Notes: generated by a model not told the origin, from the sequence alone. Shown: positions 37,640-49,881, counted from the first letter of the stretch. The stretch: DNA of 64,000 nucleotides from Lytechinus pictus (GCF_037042905.1 NC_087252.1:29637994-29701993); one strand, 5' to 3'. A program made the numbers and translations.

Positions 37640-38314
37640 CCCGGGGGGGGGGGGGGGGGGCCACTTACATTGACGAGTGGATACCATGCGCGACCAAAAA
37701 AACACGTAAAAAGTATGTCTTTTTCAAGATAGGGCACGTTACGTACGTAACGTGATAAGGGTCTCAAAAACACAAACATATTGAAAAAAGGGTATCTATT
37801 TCGCTCGGAAAAATAAACGTGTTTAGGGTCAAATATGCGGGGATGATAAAACAAAGTCAAAATGTTTTATAAAGGATGTCCTTTTTGCCCCAACACCACG
37901 TGTTTAGAGTCCGATTTGCGCGAGGTGTGGAAGGTGGGGCCATACTAAACCAAAATAATGGTGTCTAAAGATAAAACCGACGGACGCGTGACATAACGAA
38001 ATACCTCTGTACTTGTTTAGGGGGTTCATTTCAGGGAATACTTGCTAAGAGTATCGTTTTGTTTCCAATACTTGTTAAGGGGTGCATTTTCAGAATATGG
38101 AAAATACATCGCTGTACTTGTTTAGGGGCTCAGTTCTGGGAATACTTGCCAATAGTATTTGTTTCCAATACTTGTTAAGGGTAGGGTTTCACACGCCTAT
38201 ACTTGTTAAGGGGTGCATTTTCAGAATATGGAAAATACGTGTTTAGGGTGCTTTTCAAGACCCCGTGGTCGCGCATGGTATCCACTCGTCAATGGAAGTG
38301 GCCCCCCCCCCGGG
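37640..38314. mobile_element. 675 bp hAT-like element, 8-bp duplication GTTCTTGA
   Basis: Inverted arms of about 50 bp: CACTTACATTGACGAGTGG with ATACCATGCGCGACCA on the left, and TGGTCGCGCATGGTAT with CCACTCGTCAATGG on the right. The arms are bounded by G and C runs. The flanks are exactly GTTCTTGA (37632-37639 and 38315-38322). The interior repeats ATACTTGTTAAGGGGTGCA-like and TTTCAGAATATGGAAAATAC segments. No transposase. Confidence 0.8.
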
Positions 38315-39480
38315 GTTCTTGAATGACATTGACCTTTACACATGTTCCAGTAACACCAGCGAATCCGACTTCAGACCGATATAGGCTTACGTTATGAGGG
38401 CATTTTCGCAATCACTATGCACACGCTTTCTACAACATAGATAAATCTTTTGTCAAAACCCCTTCAATGACAGACGGCTTTTGTCGAACATCGATGAATC
38501 AAAACACCAGTGTCGTCCTGGCAATATTTGCAATTTCTCGTCAGTTCCGAATGTTCGGACGATCTGCTGTCCCAGTCCACCAACCTTGAACCTCTCAGCT
38601 GTCCATTGTCATTTGACTCACATTTTCAAAGGAACCGGTGTGTTGTAGAAAGCGTTTGCATATAGTGATTGCGAATAATCTATTATATCAATGACAGAGC
38701 TCCTGTTGGTTTAGATTCAGATTTGTTGGTGTAAGCAAGGCTTTTACCCAAGAATAATGTTTAATGTGAATGGCTAGTGGGCTAAAGCGAGAGTGCATTG
38801 TTACTTATTCACATCCCGCACTCTTTCTTCTTCCATAATTGTCATTTTCCTTTGCTGGTATCAGTGACATCATTTATCATTATTATCACCATTCCTCCTT
38901 GATCTTCCTCCTCGTCGTCCTCCTCTTTTCAATCACCATCACCACTGCCATCACCACCACTATACCACCACCACCACCACCACCACCCCCGCTATTCATT
39001 AACATCACCACAATATACTACCATCACCACCACCACCAATATCATCTCCACCACCACATCAACCCTCCACCACCGTCACCACCACTACCAACATCACCAC
39101 CACAATCACCATTAACAACACTGCAAACTCTAACATAACGGGGGACGGGGGGGGGGGGGGGGGTAAATAAACGATGCTGCGTTTATAGGGCAGTTATTGA
39201 AGATAACATAAATGCCCCTTTTCTTTAATAAGTCGTCGCCATGATATTTAATCAGCCTTTCATCTTACCCCGTGCTCATCGTAGGCGTAAATTAATGAAA
39301 ATATGGAGTTATTGTATTTTTTAAGGAGAGGGCGGGTGGGATTCTCTATGGGCCCGACCTCCCTATCTTACGATGCGTCGCTACGCCATTTCCCTTTGTC
39401 GCTTTTCTCTATTAATGCCTTCGTATGAATCACTGCACCGTCAGATTACGGATGGCATCATAAATAGATGCCAGCCCGGG
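38315..39480. other. Spacer upstream of HSP70, with CAC/ATC microsatellite
   Basis: A CAC/ATC-type repeat runs from about 38925 to 39118, followed by a G run. Inverted words TCATTGACAGAC-like and ATGACAGAGCTCC near 38465 and 38690 hint at a further degraded foldback element (CGCTTTCTACAAC at about 38429 and GTTGTAGAAAGCG at about 38642). No gene. Confidence 0.5.
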
Positions 39481-39489
39481 CGGGCCGGA

Positions 39490-39502
39490 GAATGATCTCG
39501 AA
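39490..39502 (+). promoter_or_regulatory. Putative heat-shock element
   Basis: GAATGATCTCGAA fits the GAAnnTTCnnGAA trimer with one mismatch (ATC for TTC). It lies 18 bp before a TATA-like ATATATA, the expected HSF-binding layout for an HSP70 promoter. Confidence 0.5.
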
Positions 39503-39519
39503 TGAGACTGCGTGGAGTA

Positions 39520-39526
39520 ATATATA
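39520..39526 (+). promoter_or_regulatory. Putative HSP70 TATA box
   Basis: ATATATA just downstream of the heat-shock element. A start of transcription near 39550 would give a non-coding exon ending at 39824, where GAAG is followed by a strong GTAAGG donor. The partner acceptor is TTTCACAG, ending at 40882. Confidence 0.45.
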
Positions 39527-40513
39527 GAGCAAGCATTCTTGTCGTTCTTTAGTTTGTAAACTAGCATCTAGCAAAGAGATTAACTTCAACATCCATCCAG
39601 GCTGAGTCTGTGAAGATCTCAGCAGGGCGTTCACAGTCACAAACCATCATTTAAGAGGAGGCATTTCATTTTCCGAAAGACAGATTTCTTACTGCCCGTC
39701 GAACGAGGGGAGAGATTTTGAACAGATAAGGAAACGCGAACGAAATATTTGCTTTGATCCGTGGAAAATAAAAAAGGAAATACAAAAACTATATTTTTGA
39801 TCATTTGCAGGCCTACAATCGAAGGTAAGGAGGATTGTTTAGACATTTAATTAAACGATAGTGTACTTATTGCGTACTTGTATTTTTCATTTACCATATC
39901 CTAGTGCGTATGTATTCTTTAAAACTATTCGGCATATTTAATTTCTTGATCTTATCAAAGGACAATGCATGTAGATGTTTCATTTTGACGTAAGATTCCC
40001 TTATGATGTTTATTATTATTTGACATGTTGCAGAAAAAAATACCGAATTAGAAATAACGATTTTTTCATACTAAAATAATATAGGCCTGCATATTTTTTC
40101 TGATTGTGCCGTTTTTACGGTATTTGTCTTATAATTATGGCAATTGTGTTTTCTGTTTTGTTATGCTTAGAGATGCTTGTTTAAAAGTTTCTAACTTAAT
40201 TCTTAGCAACCCCTGTAATAGGCAAATATATGCATATGTGCATTTGACTTTATATCGACAACTACATTATGCCAAATAAATATGAAAAGATATGAAACTG
40301 AACTAGTGAACTGTATAGTGAAAAGCATTAATCAGTACACTAATCAGCTAGAAAAATATTGAGCAGGCGAGATATTGTGCAAACTTCTAAAAAAGCTGCG
40401 AGAACGCGAAGCGAGAGAGCAAAGGTTTTAAATATTTAAAAAGAAATCTATTGAGACTTGAGCTTCGTTTTAGAATTAACCAGACTACACACAACTCGCC
40501 ACACTACACACAA

Positions 40514-40595
40514 TTAGTAATAATAATAATAATAATAATAAAATTGAGCTTTTATGTAGCGCTTAACACAATATACAGCTCCTAGGCGCTTTACA
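40514..40595. mobile_element. Retroelement 3'-end fragment with TAA tail
   Basis: A TAA run followed by TTATGTAGCGCTTAAC and CTAGGCGCTTTACAAC, the same 3'-end pattern as the LINE/SINE fragments at 29464 and 55030. It lies in the 5' UTR intron of HSP70. Confidence 0.5.
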
Positions 40596-40819
40596 ACTTA
40601 AATTGAAATAAAACAAGTAAAACATAATAAATGTAGAAAGTATGAATAATAAAGTGCACAACATTAAAATGTAATTAAATATCAAAACAACATATCAATA
40701 AATGAAATAGCAGGATAATAACAGATAACTGGTCATTTCAACAGCTTATTTGTTTTGTTGATTAAAAAGAAAGTTTTAAGCCTAAAGTGCGATTTAAAAG
40801 GACAATACTTTATGAATTT

Positions 40820-40833
40820 GTAACCATGGCAAC
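40820..40833. promoter_or_regulatory. RFX-type X-box sequence near the HSP70 start
   Basis: GTAACCATGGCAAC matches the X-box consensus GTNRCC-N(0-3)-RGYAAC exactly. It lies about 50 bp before the acceptor of the first coding exon. Function is unproven; it may derive from a transposon of the kind found at 55088, whose copies carry a similar motif. Confidence 0.35.
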
Positions 40834-40912
40834 AGCGTGAAACTATTGAACCACAAACTGTAAAAACTTTTCTCGTTTCACAGAAAAGGGGTCCACATAA
40901 GAGAAGTAAAGG

Positions 40913-43900
40913 ATGTCTAACCCGAAAGCGATCGGTATTGATCTAGGAACCACGTACTCCTGCGTGGGTGTGTTTCAGAACGGAAGGGTGGAGATCATCG
41001 CCAATGACCAAGGTAACAGAACCACGCCCAGTTACGTGGCTTTCACCGATACGGAGAGGTTGATCGGAGATGCGGCGAAGAACCAAGTTGCAATGTGAGT
41101 ATAGCAACTGAGATATATACAGTTCGTCCCACAAAAAAGGCAACCCACTCTCAGAGATAGATTTCACAATTATCACATTTGTTTTTACTATGAATTTGAT
41201 ATTTATGGTGAAAGTGGAATCTCATCTTTAATTTTTGACAAACAGCTTAGTAAATCATTCACGCATGCCAGATTACAAACAATAAATATTAAGGCCTATT
41301 AGAAACAATTTCCGCAGAAACTCAGATGTTAATCTGAATCCACTCCCATTTCAGGGATCAGTGGGAGGAACTTTACCAAATAATACAAAAGAAATGTTAA
41401 TGAGCCAATCCTCGAATAAGAACGGTTGTATCACGAACCAATCTTGTTCAATTTTTCTGCGCAACATGATTTTGACATTAAAATTTCAAACCCGCCTTGC
41501 TCATGAATGCGTAAAGACAAGTGTTCGTCGCATATTAGGTATGAAAGTGTAGAGGAATAATTGAATTGTATGAAGATGTAGTAAATGAAATATCATAATT
41601 AATTTGCCTTTGAAGAAAAAGAGATGTGGGAATCCCGGTTTCCTATTTTCTGGGACGCACTGTACATCTTCCAGCAGAGTATGCGAATGGAGGTGATGAT
41701 TGTGGTGATGTGGAGCTATTGGAGTGCACACAGCAAAAACTGTGGTGTTAACCGGTGTACATAGAGGACCACACCAGTTATTTTACACCGGTGTTAAATT
41801 GGTGGTGTTAGTTTTACACCTATAGGTGTTATTACAACACCTATGGTTGTTACATTTACACTCTTTGGTGTTATGTTCAATCTCTAGGGTGTTATTTTAA
41901 CACCTCAGGGTGTGGTCCTCTATTAACACCAACTGGTGTCAGTTTTAACACCACAGTTTTTACAGTGTGGTTGTTGGGTTGGGGTGAGGTAATAGAGTTG
42001 GGAGTGGTGATGTTGATGACCAGTAGCGGACCGTGACCCGGAGGAGACAAAGCATTGGGGGGGGGGGGCACTGTATTGTTTGTGAACAATGCTGTGCCCC
42101 CCCCCCCCAATGCTTTGTCTCCTCCGGGTCACGGTCCGCCACTGTTGATGACGATCGCCATGATGATGATGGTGGTGATGATGATGGTGGTGGTGATGGT
42201 GGTGATGTTGATGTTGATGATGATGGTGATGATAGTGATACTGCTGCTGATGGTGGTGATGATAACGACAATGGCGGTGATAACGCTGATGGTAACGATG
42301 ATGGTAGTGGTGATGATGATGGTGGTGGTGATGGTGATGATGTTGATGATGGTGATGATAGTGATGCTGCTGCTGATGGTGATGATGATAACGATAATGG
42401 CGGTGATAAAGCTGATGGTAACGATGATGGTAGTGGTGATGATTATGATCATCATCATGATGATGGTGATGATGATGGTGGTGGTGACGATGATGATGAC
42501 GAATGGTGGTGATATTATGATGATGGTGGTGACGGTGATGATGATGTTGGAGGTGGTGGTGACAGAAGTGATAATGATAGTGATGGATGTATGCGGGGAT
42601 GATGATGAGGATGCTCTTCGTGGACTCATAGCCTATTGTTATATTTAATCTTTTCTTCGGAAAATTGGCCCAAGATATCCCAGACAAACTATTAAAAGTC
42701 ACTACTAAAAAAGCACGATGATATCTAGATCGATCAGATTACCAATTAAGAAACTGCCTCAACCCCATGCCCTATGATTCGTGAGTACATCATTCACATT
42801 CAATAATAGGAGTAGAATGTAATAGATCGCGTATTGTTCAGAGGTCCAGCGTATTCATGACAGACACGACCACATTCTTAGCGTGCCAATACTGCCGGGT
42901 AAAGGATTGGGGGGGGGGGGCGCAAAGGGCATAGCTAAGATTTTGCTTAGAAGACATGCATGGGGATGATGGGGGTCCGTGGAATTTCGTTGGGGGGCAC
43001 CCGGCCGAATTAATTTTGAATTCGCATACCAACTCCCCCACATCAAGTACACTGTATTGATCATAAGCCATGTGGAGTCATCATAAAATCGAAATGCTTT
43101 TCAATAAACCAAATACCAGTCAGTTTAGCCTGATCAAATTATTCAAGGGGATGGATTTTGAAATTGGTATTGTTTAAAACCATTCAACTATATTGTCTAA
43201 ATTATCTTGGAATATTTCTCAAAGAAATTTCTACATGATCTTTCTTAATTTTGTGTTTTCCCAATCCGACAGAGGCATTACCTGGATCGTTTACATTTAT
43301 TTATCTGTTGATTAATCAATTAATTGATATATTTATGTATTCATTCATTTATTTATACCCACTGTTATTAAGGAAAATGACAAATGAAATAATCTCTGAC
43401 CTCTATTCCTCTTTCATCAAATTGATATCTGATGATGTTACTTAATCTCCTAAGATGATCATAGTCTTCATACACAATCCCATCTTTCCTTCTTGAAAAC
43501 AAGACAAGACCACGGAGACATTATTATGTACGAAAATTGAAATAACTTCTCGGCATTTTGGGTCAGGTTTCATTAAAAAAAATCATTTCCTCCTGATATT
43601 CCTTGGTTTAATTCAATGATGAAACTACATCGAACTATTGATTTGATTTTTTCAGTTTACGAAACTGCTGCTGTGATTAACCTGTTCTTATTTTAGATGC
43701 TCATTGTTGATTTATCGTTCCAATTGTACTTACAGGAATCCTAAAAACACAATATTCGACGCCAAGCGACTGATCGGACGTCGTTACGATGATGCAGCTG
43801 TGCAATCAGACATGAAGCACTGGCCTTTTACGGTCTACAACAATGGCGGCAAACCTATGCTGCAGGCGGAATACATGGGAGAGACGAAGCGCTTCGCTCC

Positions 43901-45455
43901 AGAAGAAATCAGCTCCATGGTACTTTCGAAGATGAGGGAGACCGCAGAAGCGTACCTCGGTTACAAGATCAACGACGCGGTTATAACTGTCCCGGCTTAC
44001 TTCAACGATTCTCAGCGAACCGCAACCAAAGACGCGGGTAAGATTGCTGGCCTGAACGTCCTGCGTATCATCAATGAGCCTACCGCTGCCGCTCTGGCAT
44101 ACGGTTTAGACAAGAAGCTCCGCGGTGAGCAGAACGTTCTGATCTTCGACCTTGGTGGTGGAACCTTTGATGTTTCTATCTTGGCTATCGATGAGGGTAT
44201 CTTTGAAGTCAAGTCAACTGCTGGCGATACTCATCTTGGCGGGGAGGACTTCGACAACCGAATGGTTAATCATCTTGTTGAGGAGTTTAAGAGGAAGAAC
44301 AAGAAGGATATTCGTGGAAACGCCAGAGCTTTGAGGCGGTTGCGTACCGCTGCGGAACGTGCAAAACGCACTCTTTCTAGCAGTACCCAGGCAAGTATTG
44401 AGGTAGACTCTCTCTACGAAGGTATTGATTTCTACACCAGTGTGACCCGGGCAAGATTTGAAGAGCTCTGCTCGGATATGTTCAGAAAGTGCCTTGATCC
44501 GGTCGAACGCGCCATAGTAGATGCCAAACTTGACAAAATTCAGATCAACACTGTGGTCTTGGTCGGTGGGTCCACACGGATCCCGAAGATTCAGAAACTG
44601 CTGCAGGATTACCTGAATGGAAAAGAACTGAACAAGTCCATCAACCCAGACGAGGCTGTTGCCTATGGTGCAGCAGTTCAGGCTGCTATCCTGTCAGGTG
44701 ACCAGAGTTCTGAGGTCAAAGATGTACTTTTGGTGGATGTTGCCCCATTGTCTCTGGGAATCGAGACCGCTGGTGGTGTCATGACCAAACTGATTGAACG
44801 CAATACCCGCATCCCAACAAAAGCTCAGCAGACCTTCACAACCTACGCAGATAACCAAAGCGCAGTCAGTATCCAGGTCTATGAAGGAGAACGCTCCATG
44901 ACCAAAGACAACAACCTCCTTGGCAACTTCCAACTCTCTGGAATCCCTCCCGCACCGCGAGGCGTCCCTAAAATCGAGATCACATACGACATTGATGCTA
45001 ATGGCATCCTCAACGTCACAGCCAAGGATGAGAGTACTGGTCGTACGAACAAAATTACTATCACCAACGACAAGGGTAGGCTGTCTAAGGCAGACATTGA
45101 CAGGATGGTCAACGATGCCGAGCAGTACAAAGCTGAAGACGAAGCTCAATATGCTCGTGTCTCCGCTCGGAACCAACTGGAGAGCTATGCTTTTAGTATG
45201 AAATCCACCGTCAATGATCCTGCCATCGAAGGCAAGCTATCTCCAGAAGACAAACAGACAATCATCAAGGCTGTCGAAGACACTATCCAGTGGCTGGAAA
45301 GCAACTCGCTGGCCGAGAAGGATGAGTTTAACTTTAAGATGGAGGAGTTGCAGAAGAAGTGTTCCCCCATCATGGCGAAGCTTCATCAAGGTAGCGGAGG
45401 TGGGGCACCCGGAGGGCAGCAATCTGAAGGGCCACGTGTCGAAGAGGTCGATTAA
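40913..45455 (+). CDS. HSP70: Cytosolic heat shock protein 70 (HSPA8/HSPA1-type)
   Basis: ATP-dependent chaperone of the cytosol and nucleus. Two coding exons, 40913-41094 and 43736-45455, joined within the Met-61 codon (AT|G); 1902 nt, 633 aa, close to the usual 640. The N-terminal ATPase carries all three family signatures: IDLGTTYS (residues 9-16), [10 protein letters not shown] (about 199-208) and [13 protein letters not shown] (about 334-346). The substrate-binding domain and lid follow from about residue 390. The C-terminus is Gly-rich without GGMP repeats and ends in EEVD, the cytosolic TPR-cochaperone tag. The intron after residue 61 matches a position I recall in vertebrate HSPA8, while stress-inducible vertebrate genes usually lack introns. 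A heat-shock element and TATA at 39490-39526 plus a probable non-coding first exon suggest regulated expression. No frameshift or missing catalytic residue seen. Confidence 0.96.
41727..41968. mobile_element. ~240 bp foldback MITE, AACACC-rich, in HSP70 intron
   Basis: Left CACACAGCAAAAACTGTGG, right CCACAGTTTTTACAGTGTG. The whole interior is built from GGTGTTA and TAACACC words, and GAGGACCACACC pairs with GGTGTGGTCCTC. A relative is at 53624-53868 and a fragment at about 29081-29135. Confidence 0.8.
42021..42144. mobile_element. 124 bp hAT-like hairpin MITE, 8-bp duplication TTGATGAC
   Basis: Almost perfect inverted arms of about 50 bp: CAGTAGCGGACCGTGACCC on the left and GGGTCACGGTCCGCCACTG on the right, with G and C runs around the loop. 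Flanks are exactly TTGATGAC (42013-42020 and 42145-42152). It lies in the HSP70 intron, at the edge of a GAT/GGT microsatellite. Confidence 0.85.
42155..42600. repeat. (GAT/GGT)n microsatellite with higher-order repeat
   Basis: About 445 bp of GAT/GGT triplets. Within it a block of roughly 120 bp containing GATAGTGAT(A/G)CTGCTGCTG, CGGTGATAA and GCTGATGGTAACGATGATGG occurs twice, starting at about 42231 and 42353. The long His- or Asp-rich open frames on both strands are artefacts. Confidence 0.9.
42890..43060. repeat. Possible G-run element
   Basis: CTGCCGGGTAAAGGATTGG is followed by a G run and, about 100 bp later, GGGGGGCACCCGGCCGAATT. This resembles decayed members of the poly-G elements, but no clear ends or duplication were found. 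Confidence 0.3.
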
Positions 45456-45658
45456 TGTTACGCATTGAACTGTCCTGCATTGCTGTCATTGCTGATACAA
45501 GCATGGTTCATTGCTTGCGAATTTTAAAGCTTATTGACCGATACTTTGGATCAAGAGGGCAAAGGGGGCAAGTGTACTCATGAGGATCATTCCTACTTTT
45601 GGGAACCTCTTTTGGGGCGTCTTAATTCGCAGAGACGGATGTAGGCGTCCATTAGGTG

Positions 45659-45675
45659 AATAAAAAAAAAATAAA
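45659..45675 (+). terminator. HSP70 polyadenylation signals
   Basis: Two AATAAA hexamers (45659-45664 and 45670-45675) lie about 205 bp after the HSP70 stop codon. Confidence 0.65.
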
Positions 45676-47790
45676 GTTATGAAGAAATCAAGCTATCATG
45701 TGATGGCATTCTAACATCTTGTAACTATGTGTGTGTGAAAAGGATAACTGAAACTTGATCCCTACACCGTGAAATGGCGGTTATCGAGCAGAAAGTAAAT
45801 ATGAAACATTTATTTTAACATAGTACCCCTAGTGCTATAGGCCTAGATTTCTTCATCGAATCCCGAGGATGCGTAATGATAATGATAAAGACTGCATGTT
45901 GGTAGATCTTAAAATATAACATAAACCAATCTAAATTTGTTTTATTGCAAATTTTTGGTCATATTTATCTAAAATTTAAGAAACTTCTAGTGGACGTAAG
46001 CTAAGAAAAAACGCAATGTTTATCAATATTTGTATACAACAGTAGGTAGGTGGATCTTTGTAAAAAGTGTGATTCATCTCTAGTAACGTCTCATCGTACT
46101 CACCATTTCCTAATATCATGAATATCCTATCAAATTATTCCTTTTGGCATATTTGGGGGGGGGGGGAGGGGGTAATCAATTAAAATAAAAATTATTTCTG
46201 ATGGTTTTAGTACAGAATTACATTAATAAAAAAAAAGTTCCCCTGATTTTACAAAAGCAGCTCCCAGCTGGTAAATTATTTTAAAACTCATTATTTTGAT
46301 ATTTCTTTTTACAAAAAAAGGTCTTTAATGCATTTTTCTTAAAATTATACAAAGAAGTCCAATGTATACCCCTAAGATAGACAAGATATTTTTTTCATAA
46401 TTATTGTACAACTGTGATGATTACTTTTATTCTTTATAGCGAAATAAATTGGTTTTATAATGCATCTATTCTGTACAATTTTTAACACAACTGCATGATA
46501 TTATGTTTTTATTTGTATAGTTTTGTTTTATGAATATTATCTAATGCATCGTAGCAAAATAAAAAAAACAAATCCCATTTATTTATATTGAAATTGATAT
46601 TCCGACAATATTTTTGAGAAGTCTGTTTAATATACTAGTTTGTAGGCCTATTCTGGTAATATATTTGCAGAGAGAGAGAGAGAGAGAGAGAAGGAAAAGG
46701 AAAGATGGCGATGAACCATAGAAAGAGCAACATAGAATTAGGATAGAGAGAGAGAGAGAGGGGGGGGGGTGAAGGAAAATAGGGGGGATTGAATAGACGA
46801 GACATAGAAAGAGAATCAGAAGAATAACGGTCAGAGCGAGTGAGAAAATAAAGAAGAGAATAATGGGAAGAAAGCGTGGAAGGAATGAGCGAAGAAAACG
46901 AGAAAACAAAATAGAGAGGGGGAAATAGAGAGAGAAATAGAAAAAAGAAGAGGGGTCTAAAAGGGCGAAGAGAGGATGGGGATGAAGATGCCTAGCTAAC
47001 AAGGATGCATGTCCATGCAGCTCTCTGTTGTCACATCCTCACTTTTCTTCTTCCCCCTCTCTCCCAGTTGGTACCTTTTTTTTTATTCATGCCGTTGTAC
47101 TTCATATTTTTCCTCCCTCTCACCATGGACCTATTCGTAATAGGTCCATGCTCTCACCATGCTCACGTATGAAATATTTCCTGGCTACACTTTTTTTTTT
47201 TTACAAATCATAAGATTATTCTGAATGTACCCCTGTCGCTCTTTAGAAATCCTTAGCGTATGTGCATCTTTTGTCCCGTAGACTCCCATTAAAACCAACC
47301 ATGGCCGAACGCAAAGGTAGAGGGGTGGGAGGGGTAGGGAGTTGTCCCTACCCCCCCCCCCCCAAAAAAAAAAAAAAAAAAAAAAAAAAAGAAAACTTAC
47401 ATTTTTAAAATGATATTGTTCACAAGATTCACCAAAACTGCATGCAATTCTTCATTCACTTCTGAAAAAAAGGCCCCCACATGACAAGCTCGTCGCTTCG
47501 CTCCCTCGCTTTTGAGTTACTTCAAAAACATTTATGCTCCCCCCACCACCCCGACAAAAAAATTAAAAATTCTGCGTACGGCCATGCCACAGATCCCCCA
47601 CAAGACCCGCCCATCCCCCCCTCCTCTCTCTATGTTTTCTCCCGTTTGCTATATCTCACATTTTTCTCCATCATAATATTTTCCCTCACTCACACATATT
47701 TAGGTACTCTTTGCCAACATGACCAACACATTAAATCATTCTATATTTTATAGAGTTATCATTCAACCAAATTTTGGATTCCAAACAGAC
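45676..47790. other. Spacer downstream of HSP70
   Basis: AT-rich sequence with G runs (46154), GA repeats (46671-46691 and 46746-46759) inside a purine-rich tract to about 46980, and a C/A homopolymer stretch at 47347-47390. No gene supported. Confidence 0.5.
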
Positions 47791-47792
47791 CT

Positions 47793-49110
47793 GGGGCCCG
47801 TAACACAAAGCTTTATAGCAATGATCGTAGAACATTTTTCTACGATTGATTCCATTGACTACAATGTACAATCAATCGTGAAAATCAAGCGTACGATCAA
47901 TCGCTAACCTTAAGCCCCTTTCACAATTGACGTACGACCTGTTTACGACCACCTGCAACAGTTTTTTCTTGTTGTTGCACGATCGATCCCTTGGTGTCTT
48001 GCGAGCACTCGCAGTCGTTGTAGACGATCGCACAAACTCGAGGTGGTCGGAGGTGATCGTGACTGGTCGCATCTGAACTTTGAACATGTTCAAAATCCAA
48101 ACGCGATCAAATACGATTGATTCACTCGCAACAGGTCGTACCATCGGTCGGGCGATCATCGTGTGAGTGTTGTTCAACGTTGTACGACTTGGTGCGAGAG
48201 GTGGCACAACTAAGTATAGTCGCATTTAGTGGACTAGAGGTCGTACAACACTTGCACATGTGCTGGAGACCTACAGAGACCAGTCTTGCGACTGGGTGCG
48301 ATAATATGAGACTATTGCAGGACCGATCGAAATTACGGCTTACTACATTCCACTACCGTTGCATTCGCATGTATGCGACCGTTCAGCCCCTTTCACAATT
48401 GACGTCCGACCAGTTTACGACCGCCTGCAACAGTTTTTTCTTGTTGTTGCACGATCGATCTCTTGGTGTCTTGCGAGCACTCGCAGTCGTTGTAGACGGT
48501 CGCACGAACTCGAGGTGGTCGTGACTGGTCACATCTGAACTTTGAACATGTTCAAAATCCGAACGCGATCAAATACGATCGATTCACTCGCATCAGGCCG
48601 TACCCGGGGTCGTACCATCGGTCGGGCGATCATCGTGCGAGTGTTGTAGAACGTTGTACGACTTGGTGCGAGAGGTGGCACAACTAAGTAGTCGCATTTA
48701 CTTGACTGGAGGTCGTACAACACTTGCACATGTGCAAGCGACCTACATGTACAGAGACCTGTCTTGCGACTGGTTGCGATAATAATATGGGCCATAAGAC
48801 TGTTGCAAGACCGATCGCAACGGCTTACAACATTGCACTACCGTTTCATTCGCATGTATGCGACCGTTCCACTCGCAATCCCTCGTGCAACACTCGCATG
48901 TGATCGCACGAGCACAATAAGAGCATATGCGACTTACTCGTGCAACGGGGTTTACTGGTTGTTTTTGTTGTACGACAGCTGTTGCAACTGTGAAAGCCTC
49001 TGTGCGATCTTATGAGATGACTAGCGATTGATGCCTGTTGCAGCCTGTCGCACGACCAAAAGGTCGCAAATGGTCGTACGTCAATTGTGAAAGGGGCTTT
49101 ACGGAGCCCT
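47793..49110. mobile_element. GGGGCCCGTAAC MITE interrupted by the 1.19 kb element
   Basis: The left part (47793-47912) is a copy of the roughly 117 bp element at 49431-49547, up to CGATCAATCGCTAACCTTA. The remaining end (TTACGGAGCCCTGG) continues after the 1.19 kb insertion at 49099. The order of events is therefore clear: the small element was here first. Confidence 0.75.
47913..49098 (-). mobile_element. 1.19 kb PIF/Harbinger-like element, copy 2 (inverted)
   Basis: Ends AGCCCCTTTCACAATTGACG and CGTCAATTGTGAAAGGGGCT. Flanked by TTA (47910-47912 and 49099-49101). Length 1186 bp against 1185 bp for copy 1, in the opposite orientation. The internal duplicated block is present here too, so it predates the spread of these copies. 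The open frames it shares with copy 1 reflect sequence identity, not a conserved protein. Confidence 0.82.
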
Positions 49111-49881
49111 GGTCACCTGGGGCAAGACGGGAAGGTGAATTTTTCAACAATTGTCTTCCCAAATGAAATGTTTGCAAACCATCTTAAGGTTCCCGTGTTA
49201 TCATTAGTTGACGTTGATCCAATCAGTCCCGTTATATGGAAAGCAATGAACGTCACCGTTTTATTCGTCTAATTATGAAATGAAAGCACCCACCAATGAT
49301 TGACTTAACCAATGACACATTATGAATTTGTTCAGTCATGAGAAATTTTTAACGGCCATGGCTTTCCATATTTGAGATGACTTGGATCAATCACAACTAC
49401 CAGGGTAACGCGTGAAATGTTCATAAATCTGGGGCCCGTAACACAAAACTTAGCAATGTTCTACGATCGATTGCATTGACTAAAATTTACAATCAATCGT
49501 GAAAATCAAGTGTACGATTAATCGCTAACCTTTGCGCTACGGGACCCTGGTCTTTCTTTACGAGCGACTTTATGAACGGCTGGTGATTCTTTCTTGTGGT
49601 AAATGATATACATCCATTTTTAAGTGGTGTTGATTTAGTGACTCAGAAAGGATCACCAGGCTTTCGCAAAGCAGCACGTAACAGCTTAATGACCCACCCA
49701 GCACGTCTCAGTAGCCTGTCACAATGCTACAAAATATTGCATTCATAAACAAAAGAAAGCAATTTAGATCTTGCTTCTGAATATTTATTACAGTGCCTTT
49801 ACATCCTCTGGCATCTACTTCATAAAAGTTTATTTTACTTGTTCATGTCACCCAACGTGAAAAATAACAAAACATGATGTA

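Noticed and set aside
41923-42702. 259-codon His-rich frame (minus) and 150-200-codon Asp/Met-rich frames (plus)
   Set aside because: All are readings of the GAT/GGT microsatellite and the adjacent hairpin MITE; no splice context or family.
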